14,022 nt of DNA, taken from assembly GCF_001949145.1 (NCBI RefSeq), contig NW_019091367.1:2152189-2166210 (forward strand). Direction: 5' to 3'. The notes below the pieces were generated by a model. It was not told the origin of the DNA and did not search any database. It worked only from the letters and a program-made list of their open reading frames with translations. Shown piece after piece: positions 9,801 to 14,022 of the stretch. The DNA comes from Acanthaster planci (taxonomy: Eukaryota > Echinodermata > Asteroidea > Valvatida > Acanthasteridae). Both the position numbers and the translations under genes were made by a program. Numbering within the stretch: position 1 is the first letter of the stretch; every line of letters starts with the position of its first letter.

Positions 9801-12800
9801 AAAATCGACACACAAATATCCGGATGTCTCGGCGAAGCCAAATTATTTGCGGTTCAACCCAAATGAAACTCTCAGTCGACGAGGAGAAAAGTCAGGTCCA
9901 AAATCCAAAATCTGTCTTTAATCTGTAACTGAAAAATCACTCCTATCTCAAAAGCCAACCCGAAACTCAACTTCAACACATAGACTTATTTCTCACCCCA
10001 AAATTCTACACAATATCCTACACTATAACCAAACTCCAAACGCAGAGAAAGTCTTAAACCTGGCGGCATTACACAAACCCCATCGAAAGCGAAACCAGAA
10101 ACTACCACAAATGACGCTGTGTAAACTCAGACTCTTACCTTTATGCCTTGAACCACGACCTATCTCGACAAAACCAGTACACAATCTTAGACACACACAA
10201 CCAAAGCAAGACCCAAAATGAAGTCCCCAATAGTTGTATCGTTACCAAAACATCAATCTTCCCCTTCGTTAATCACCGAACGATTATCCGCATAACCTTG
10301 CCTTGGCGTATCGGTTCCACTTCTCTTCCAGTAGTTTTTGGATGATGTGTCCTTCCAGCATCTTCAAATGCTGAAGCTTACTTCCCTGCACGATCATTCT
10401 CAAGGCAGACCTCTCATCTGTTCAGGAGGGAAAAACTGCATCTAAAATTACTGACTTGTTCATCTTTTTAAATAATAGATAGTGACGATATCGCCTTGGT
10501 CGTTACTAATGTTCTGAGATCTATAGGCCCTACTACATGTACTACGTTGGCTGTTCAAAACGTCCTTTGTCAAAGAGCCAAAATGAAACGGGTAACATTG
10601 AAATACGTGTATTAAAGTGAACTCTCTTTTTTTAGTAACAGAACACTTTAACAACACCTTGTAGAAAGATGGATGCAGGTGAGAAGCAGGTTTTCAAATT
10701 ATAGACGACACACTTCATGTTTTCTTATTAATGCACCGCACTTGCACTACACAAATCAATTTGTAGATGTGGGTCTGCATCGATGGTACCTTTAACCATA
10801 AATCACTTTTCTCTCTGCCTAGAGAAAGTTATGGCTCTCCCAGAGATTATTTTAACTCTGTCAGACCGGTCGAAACAAAGTGCCTTTTTAAAAATAATTT
10901 ATATTCCGCAGAATTCGACCAGAGAAGGCTTTATGACTTTGGGGGTAATTTATGCGGTGCGCGTCGCAAGCTGAGTGATGCAAGTATTGAGAGACGGAAC
11001 GGAGGATAATCGTATTATTTCGTCATGTCGTGGGGAGCAATGGCGAATCCAAGTGTTGAGTGGGAGGCAGATTAGGTGATGTTTTTCTGAAACTATTGAC
11101 TTTTTCCATCCGTAAAGGGTTCCTCCTGCCCTTAATAAAGTGTTTTGTCGTGTTAAATTCCGCAGAAGTAGGGCATTATGTCCTTCGGGGTGGGGCCAGG
11201 TTTGCCCTTTATTCTCCATCACACCCCTATACCGAACACGCCACTATGTGGGAGTGGTACATGTGCGTGCACGCGCATCCCAGACCCTTCGCTGAAATGC
11301 ACATCAAGACATTTTCTCCCCAGCAAAATCGACGCAGAGAATGTCACTTCATTAGGCTCATAATTACGACAGCTGATATTTTAAAAGCATTTCCAGTAAG
11401 ATCTTGTCGTCTTATTAAAGTCCACTGAAGCTACGCCACACTAATTCCCGAGAGATATGGCGGTGAATATGCTTGAGCCAAAAGCAATTCTACAACCCGT
11501 CTCGTGGCGGAAATCAGTACATCCCTGGTTGTCATTAACAGCGCGGTGCTTTCATCGTCCATCCTGACCAATCACCGGGCTTTTTGTTCCATTAAGGGAA
11601 TGAATTTTGTCTTCATTTTAAATCAATCTAACAGCCCATTTTGCCGAGATGTCGATGAATTAAGCGATCCGACCCAGTGGAAAATCTTGACACGGCCACT
11701 GGGAATTACCCGCCAAATAAGCCGATCATAAGTGCAATTCGACGAGGGAAACGAGTGCTCTGGACACGGTGACATTTGGCAATTTCCGAGGAAGCGAAGT
11801 GTAGTCATCCGATGCGTAAAGCCCAATCATCACCGAAATACTTCGACACTTCTTGAGTAAAACGTTTACACACTGGACAAAGCATACCTAGCTCTTCATT
11901 TTGACAGATCCGAGTCTCATATTAGGGTATGAAGTTGAACTCGGCATGAGTGGAAGCATTACCAGTTTGGACTCTATACCGATTGCCAGTCAAAGAGTAA
12001 ACCTCTTCAGCTTTCGGATTGTTTAGTAAATCATGGACCGTTGACACCCTGACGTATGTGTGAAAACGCCACGATGTTTGGGATATAATTCGCCGGTTCA
12101 GTTAAAGTAACTTTCCAGTATTGAAAGTTAGATCCCAGGATCAAAGTATGATTTTTCTTTAATTAATGTTTAAAAAGTGGTCCATTCTGCCGTAAAAAAA
12201 AAGAGAAATGGCATGGAGAGGAAGTGGTTGCTGTGGTGGACTGCTGGTAAAGAGACACTGAATGAGGCAAACTTTTTTGTTCCCCCCCCCAAGCCACTGG
12301 TCCTGTCACCTTGCCCTCCGTAAAGCGGGGATTGTTTCCCCCTAGCAGCTAACTTAGGGCTGCCAATATCCACGAAGAAACTTTGTAAGGTTGCAGGTCA
12401 GTACATCGGTTTGAAATTGCGCACACTGGCCAACTTTTAATTGACATGCCTTCAAAGTCGTTGCTATACCGTGATCTGCGGACTGAAATGTTGCCACCCA
12501 AATTGGGACTTCCATTTCTGAGAAATTTGGACAGAACGGTGACTCTGAAATGGCTCTGGGACTGTGGGCGTTAGTTTTCATAATGGCGATGGGTCATTAG
12601 GGGTGATCATCTTAGGAGGGAAATGTCTTCAAAAGTCACTGATAAACAGCAATACTGAAAAGGAAAGGGGGATATGTGAGGATATAAGCTTAATTCGAGC
12701 GCCTGAGTAACTTCTGAGTATACCATTCCTGATTTTTATCATTGTTATGTACATATTTATGGTATCGTTTCATTGGATCTGCATCCGATGACTGAATCCC

Positions 12801-13817
12801 ACCGAATGAGCCTTTTAGTTTTCTTCGTTCAAAATACCGGAGAGGTGGTCACTCACTCAGCTCTCCGCCAGGGCCGATGGAGTCCAGTCCGGTCAGTGGG
12901 TAGGCAACACTGGCCACCGTGCCGTGCGTCCACTGGGTCTCACTGGACAAGTCCAGTAGGTGGGCGAACAGCTCCCCGCGACCCAGGCGGTAGGACAGCT
13001 CCAGTGGTGTCAGACCGGCATGGTTGAAGATGTCGTGGCGGGCGGGAAGGGCGGTATGGTTGATGATGTGACTGATCATGTGCTGGAATTAAAAGATGAG
13101 CGTACAATGAAGACAATTTTTTTTCAATAGAAGAGTTGCTGAGGCCACTGTTAATTTATAAACTTGTTTTAGTAGCGCTCCTAATCCTCGCCCACCCTTC
13201 GCCCACCCTACACTCCAAAAGCTGGGTTTTTGAACTGAAGAATGACCTTGGCAGGGAGACTGGTGTAACAGATCCTATTTTGGTCCTATACAGAGCCACT
13301 AACACCACATTTTTTGCAGTGTAGAAACACGAATATTATGCGGCCTATGACTTCACCTTTGCCCAACCAGTGGTTGAATCCATCAGGCCCGTTTAGGAAG
13401 CACTCCATGCGCCCATATGATCTATTCACAGGAAATCACAAGAAATCCAGTCTTATTTAGCCCGTACCTTCTGGTTGTGGATGATCACCATGTGCACCAC
13501 GGTGTTCCCGAACGAATCCTTGGCGTCTGGGTTGACCGTCCCCCGGCCGGCCTCGTTCTTGAGCCCTTCGGCCACCAGGTAGTCGTAGATCTCGACGTTG
13601 CCCACGCTGGCCGCAAAGGCCAGCGGATACTCGCCGTAGTAGGCGTTGCCCTCGTAGTTGGAGGGCCGGAAAGCCGAGCTGGTGCCCTCCTTGAGATCTG
13701 TGGGCCGGAAGAAGCGACCAGTGGCCCGCTGGTCCAGGCGAGCCTTGTAGCGACCGACCAGAAGCTTCACCCACTCCAGGTTGTTGTTGATGATGGCAAA
13801 GTGGAGACAGCTTTCAC
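3696..13817 (-). CDS. TRPV-family cation channel gene, 11 exons seen, 5' end missing
   Basis: Spliced gene for a tetrameric plasma-membrane cation channel of the TRP vanilloid family. In invertebrates these (Nanchung, Inactive, OSM-9, OCR) act in sensory neurons in hearing, touch, osmotic and chemical sensing. Joining the eleven exons listed below gives 1838 nt, or 612 full codons plus one split Gly, with matching phase at every junction. Order seen: ankyrin repeats (residues about 1-190), linker, S1 about 238-254, S2 about 272-290, S3 about 311-326, S4 about 337-354, S5 about 375-398, pore helix about 411-421, S6 about 438-461 with NMLIA, TRP helix about 476-491, acidic tail. Family hallmarks are YYGEYPLAFAA, DSFGNTVVHM, LLEEKWNRYAK, GPLVVMI and WKRQ. 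The first ankyrin repeats and initiator Met lie to the right of the window. Introns run from 290 to 2439 nt. Whether it is closer to Nanchung or Inactive could not be decided by eye. Confidence 0.93.
4171..4206 (+). repeat. Two-copy 18-bp tandem repeat
   Basis: CCTGTGGTGGACACATTA is followed at once by CCTGTGGTGGACGCATTA, one mismatch, in the exon J-K intron. A small tandem duplication with no evident role. Confidence 0.8.
4314..4531 (-). CDS. TRPV exon J: TRP helix and proximal C-terminus
   Basis: A 218-nt exon: 72 codons plus AG, phase 2 at its end, after acceptor accttcctgatggcag and before donor GTGAGC. It starts WAMIILNMERSLTHASLDR, continuing the TRP helix from WKRQ in exon I (TRPV1: WKLQRAITILDTEKS). 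Then follow YQKAYSTEVRMGRAP, VREVLSHQPHRTSMSWKEHV and a basic stretch ending FKWQRSL. The region is cytosolic. The last two bases need one more base from the next exon. Both the exon at 3879 (G, Arg) and the island at 596 (T, Ser) can supply it. Confidence 0.93.
4532..5095 (-). other. Intron between exons I and J (564 nt)
   Basis: Donor GTGACC, acceptor cctgatggcag. Apart from the hairpin at 4852-4871, nothing was recognised. Confidence 0.8.
4852..4871. repeat. Short hairpin in exon I-J intron
   Basis: AGGGGGTTA (4852-4860) and TAACCCCCT (4863-4871) form a perfect 9-bp stem with a 2-base spacer. Confidence 0.6.
5096..5257 (-). CDS. TRPV exon I: S6 and start of TRP helix
   Basis: A 162-nt, 54-codon exon, phase 0 at both ends (acceptor cttctccaacag, donor GTGACC). 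It begins TADLRSSRAPWQV, then S6 about VGAAFVVFALVLPVLLLNML followed by IAKMARTFEKI. LLLNMLIA is the near-invariant S6 gate motif of TRPV channels (compare ILLLNMLIALMGETV in TRPV1). The exon closes with DRSRMEWKRQ, the opening of the TRP box (WKLQ in TRPV1). Clearly GC-richer and more coding-like than the flanking intron. Confidence 0.95.
5359..5534. mobile_element. MITE with long inverted ends and TA flanks
   Basis: Plus-strand 5356-5372 (CTACAATCCTGGACAAA) is repeated in perfect inverse at 5521-5537. Similarity continues inward (GTTGGAACA on both arms; CAATGTTG near the middle). Taking the flanking TA (5357-5358, 5535-5536) as the target duplication gives a 176-bp element with ends CAATCCTGGACAAA, of Tc1/mariner type. 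It lies in the exon H-I intron and codes for nothing. Confidence 0.7.
5552..5709. mobile_element. Possible hAT-type MITE remnant
   Basis: Begins CAGTGGCGTAAC followed by a run of ten G (5566-5575). It ends GGTACGCCCCTC, which in reverse is GAGGGGCGTACC, an imperfect inverted match. CAGTGGCGTA ends are typical of hAT-superfamily elements. No 8-bp target duplication was found, so the boundaries are uncertain. It sits 17 bp right of the TA-flanked MITE. Confidence 0.4.
5894..5994 (-). CDS. TRPV exon H: end of S5, turret, pore helix
   Basis: A 101-nt exon: two bases complete Val, then 33 codons, ending phase 0 at CAG before donor GTGAGC. It reads FYYAYFGVSEQSGYIDIKST then LVTMFHMTFSKFQ. FHMT is the family's pore-helix signature. 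The next positions, where TRPV1 has Gly-Met-Gly-Asp and related channels an acidic residue, are Ser-Lys-Phe-Gln, so the filter appears non-acidic. The acceptor gaatgaaacag is weak in pyrimidines, but phase and homology support it. Extracellular turret length is short (about ten residues). Confidence 0.9.
5995..6546 (-). other. Intron between exons G and H (552 nt)
   Basis: Donor GTGGGA, acceptor gaatgaaacag. AT-rich. Nothing else recognised. Confidence 0.8.
6547..6656 (-). CDS. TRPV exon G: S4-S5 linker and S5
   Basis: A 110-nt exon. Acceptor tttcggtcag is followed by A, which completes AGA (Arg) from exon F. It reads AHKKLGPLVVMIGKMCTGDL then LRFVIIYCIFIYMFAG. LGPxVVMIxKM...DLxRF is the conserved S4-S5 linker and start of S5 in TRPV channels. 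It ends in phase 1 with a single G before donor GTGGGA. That G combines with TT of exon H to give Val. Phases and homology agree on both sides. Confidence 0.93.
6657..7439 (-). other. Intron between exons F and G (783 nt)
   Basis: Donor GTGAGG, acceptor tttcggtcag. Nothing else recognised inside it. Short plus-strand open frames near 7251-7445 are chance. Confidence 0.8.
7440..7591 (-). CDS. TRPV exon F: transmembrane segments S3 and S4
   Basis: Encodes 50 codons plus AG, ending in phase 2 before donor GTGAGG. From IELPEKCLSLVSVCLLYACV it gives S3. PLRLLRQRQAEDALFI is the S3-S4 turn with the TRPV AEDA motif, and the rest is S4, ending LLLFY. The start is chosen at the acceptor ccgttttcccccgatag because it has the best pyrimidine tract and keeps phase 0. 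A second in-frame AG 15 nt on (start 7576) would drop five residues. A different-frame open reading frame covers the exon but lacks family motifs. Confidence 0.88.
7592..8158 (-). other. Intron between exons E and F (567 nt)
   Basis: Donor GTAAGG. The 3' end carries several closely spaced AG dinucleotides near 7577-7596, making the acceptor choice ambiguous. A run of nine G lies at 7691-7699. No gene seen. Confidence 0.75.
8159..8263 (-). CDS. TRPV exon E: transmembrane segment S2
   Basis: A 105-nt, 35-codon exon, phase 0 at both ends. Acceptor gaaatctcag lies downstream of a T-rich tract and the donor is GTAAGG. It reads VRFTAEVLVLVSCAVKFFIG then FYELRTQHGT. The pattern AE-hydrophobic-K...ELR is the S2 and S2-S3 loop signature of TRPV channels (compare RxxAEIL...ELRxQ). 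A 170-codon open frame in another frame of the same strand overlaps this exon. It is a shadow that runs through the splice sites. Confidence 0.93.
8358..8371 (+). repeat. Second copy of the CAGTGGCGTAA end motif
   Basis: CAGTGGCGTAAAAC in the exon D-E intron repeats the start of the element at 5552. No inverted partner was found before exon D, so only a fragment or chance match can be claimed. Confidence 0.25.
8554..8667 (-). CDS. TRPV exon D: transmembrane segment S1
   Basis: A 114-nt, 38-codon exon, phase 0 at both ends. It follows acceptor acttctgacttcag and precedes donor GTAAGT. It begins KILLVRFAWTIFHLSLISAA and continues VYFRPSGDLM. The hydrophobic stretch ending in YFRP is typical of TRPV S1 (AAYYRP in TRPV1), and the Arg-Pro marks the extracellular end. 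Joined to exon C it gives NRYAK-KILLVRF, parallel to DRFVK-RIFYFNF in TRPV1, which supports both splice sites. A plus-strand open frame of about 150 codons covers this exon but has no recognisable content. Confidence 0.94.
9900..10260. other. Strand-skewed, G-poor tract in the exon C-D intron
   Basis: By hand count the plus strand has only about 36 G in 9901-10260 (10%), with as few as 2 in 9961-10020, against about 19 C in that 60-base block. In the transcript sense this is a G/U-rich, C-poor intron stretch that starts about 40 nt after the GC donor. No open frame, tandem unit or terminal repeat was seen. Confidence 0.6.
10296..10301 (-). other. GC splice donor (AAG before GCAAGG)
   Basis: The donor of exon C is GC, not GT. 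Around it the match to the U1 site is good (AAG before GCAAGG), as is usual for GC-AG introns. Phase 0 at AAG joins NRYAK to KILLVRF of exon D without a break. The nearby GT (10295-10294) would leave phase 2 and shift exon D out of frame. Confidence 0.85.
10302..10417 (-). CDS. TRPV exon C: linker/pre-S1 helix
   Basis: A 116-nt exon too short to stand out as an open frame. Acceptor tcctgaacag is followed by AT, which completes AAT (Asn) with the last base of exon B. It then reads ERSALRMIVQGSKLQHLKML and EGHIIQKLLEEKWNRYAK. This matches the TRPV segment SAL...G...HLxML...I...LLxxKWxxFAK just before S1 (compare LLQDKWDRFVK in TRPV1). The exon must end at AAG before GCAAGG, a GC donor. The GT four bases further on would throw exon D out of frame. 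The long introns on both sides show no other candidate. Confidence 0.93.
10418..12856 (-). other. Intron between exons B and C (2439 nt)
   Basis: The largest intron. It begins GTGAGT and ends CAG. It contains scattered open frames of 60-120 codons on both strands without family motifs, an inverted repeat at 11673-11703 and a run of nine C at 12282-12290. The stretch at about 12280-12580 looks repeat-like, but no boundaries were found. Confidence 0.75.
11673..11703. repeat. Short inverted repeat in exon B-C intron
   Basis: CCCAGTGG (11673-11680) and CCACTGGG (11696-11703) are perfect 8-bp arms with a 15-base spacer. No larger element was evident. Confidence 0.35.
12857..13082 (-). CDS. TRPV exon B: last ankyrin repeats
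   Basis: Starts after acceptor ttttaattccag, phase 0, with His-Met-Ile-Ser. It ends one base into a codon (phase 1) before the strong donor GTGAGT. It encodes 75 codons plus one base. IFNHAGLTPLELSYRLGRGE is the well-conserved TRPV ankyrin repeat with the NHxGLTPL core. It is followed by LLDLSSETQW and VAYPLTGLDSIGPGG, which match the stretch between the ankyrin domain and membrane linker (the AYPL...LDTI...G region in invertebrate TRPVs). An in-frame ATG three bases after the exon start is not the gene start, because the reading frame continues from exon A. Confidence 0.94.
13211..13321. mobile_element. Short MITE with TA target duplication
   Basis: A 111-bp element in the exon A-B intron. 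The left end is CACTCCAAAAGCTGGG; the right end read in reverse is CACTGCAAAAAATGTGG. It is flanked by TA at 13209-13210 and 13322-13323. Imperfect inverted ends starting CACTSCAAAA with a TA duplication suggest a non-autonomous Tc1/mariner-like element. No transposase is present. Confidence 0.6.
13468..13817 (-). CDS. TRPV exon A: ankyrin repeats
   Basis: First exon visible. It opens after a pyrimidine-rich acceptor (cacctcttag) in phase 1: a preceding G plus GT gives Gly, then ESCLHFAIINNN. It ends in phase 0 at HNQK before donor GTACGG. The 116 full codons hold an ankyrin repeat (ESCLHFAI...WVKLLVGR), then GRFFRPTDLKEG, which matches the TRPV finger region between repeats. Next comes the family signature YEGNAYYGEYPLAFAASVGN, and then NPDAKDSFGNTVVHMVIIHN, the start of a further repeat. 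Codon use is GC-rich and clearly coding, unlike the flanking introns. These repeats form the cytosolic N-terminal skirt of the channel. Open frames on the opposite strand here are shadows. Confidence 0.95.
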
Positions 13818-14022
13818 CTAAGAGGTGAATGGTGACAAACAGTTTGAAGAGGTGTAAAAAAACATCTGTCCATGGGCCGTATGTCGTAGTGATAAAACTG
13901 ATTTGGTAAACTAAAGTTTTTGTAGGAATTACCCGCCTAGTGGTTATATATAACAGGTTTTGCCCTTACCCAACGTATATCAATAAGCACTGTATGCTCA
14001 GTGCTTGTCCGAGATCTTGCGA
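13818..14022 (-). other. 3' part of the intron upstream of exon A
   Basis: No further ankyrin exon is visible before the right edge. The sequence ends in a pyrimidine-rich acceptor at 13818-13830. The upstream exon must end one base into a Gly codon (phase 1). Confidence 0.7.

Larger units (their letters stand above)
8668..10301 (-). other. Intron between exons C and D (1634 nt)
   Basis: A GC-AG intron. It holds the G-poor tract described at 9900-10260 and otherwise AT-rich sequence with no recognisable gene on either strand. Confidence 0.8.

Noticed and set aside
11060-11428. 122-codon plus-strand open frame in the exon B-C intron
   Set aside because: No homology recognised, and an overlapping minus-strand frame is equally long; treated as chance.
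12170-12581. Minus-strand frames suggesting a transposon protein fragment
   Set aside because: Some repeat-like text, but no transposase or reverse transcriptase motif and no boundaries could be seen.
13077-13079. In-frame ATG near the start of exon B as a gene start
   Set aside because: Exon A joins in phase with a strong acceptor just before it and carries conserved ankyrin repeats, so this Met is internal.
13417-13821. 134-codon plus-strand open frame opposite exon A
   Set aside because: It is the antisense of a GC-rich exon with clear TRPV ankyrin motifs on the minus strand; its own translation has no family signature.
1-14022. CRISPR array, tRNA or rRNA genes, bacterial or phage genes
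   Set aside because: No regularly spaced repeats, cloverleaf or ribosomal core sequences were seen, and the only clear gene is an intron-rich animal channel.

Overview
The window is animal genomic DNA and most of it is one gene, read on the minus strand. Small coding islands are bounded by GT/AG (once GC/AG) splice signals and separated by introns of about 0.3-2.4 kb. No bacterial gene, operon, rRNA, tRNA or CRISPR array was recognised. The introns hold short inverted-repeat elements (MITE-like), G or C runs, and words common in marine invertebrate genomes such as ACATGTA. This suggests a marine invertebrate (lancelet, hemichordate, echinoderm, mollusc or similar); the species cannot be fixed from the sequence.

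The gene encodes a TRP channel of the vanilloid (TRPV) family, of the invertebrate Nanchung/Inactive/OSM-9/OCR kind. Eleven exons can be assembled from 13817 down to 3696. Reading phases agree at all ten junctions, giving about 613 residues. In order they encode: ankyrin repeats (13468-13817 and 12857-13082); the linker to the membrane (10302-10417); S1 (8554-8667); S2 (8159-8263); S3 and S4 (7440-7591); S4-S5 linker and S5 (6547-6656); end of S5 and pore helix (5894-5994); S6 (5096-5257); the TRP helix and proximal C-terminus (4314-4531); and an acidic tail (3696-3879). The first ankyrin repeats and the start codon lie beyond the right edge.

The 3' end is unresolved. The tail exon at 3696-3879 may splice onward from a GTTAGT donor or read through to a stop at 3576-3578, with an AATAAA on the minus strand at 3341-3346. 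A second small coding-like island at 536-596 has the same entry and exit phases and could be an alternative C-terminal exon, or part of a neighbouring gene.

The rest of the left 3.6 kb and the introns look non-coding. They hold five probable non-autonomous DNA transposon remnants (1943-2092, 2209-2403, 5359-5534, 5552-5709, 13211-13321), several hairpins, a two-copy 18-bp repeat and a strongly strand-skewed tract at about 9900-10260. The most notable biology is an apparently substituted pore filter (Ser-Lys where TRPV channels usually carry Gly-Asp) and a GC-AG intron required to keep the channel in frame. No wholly new system was identified.
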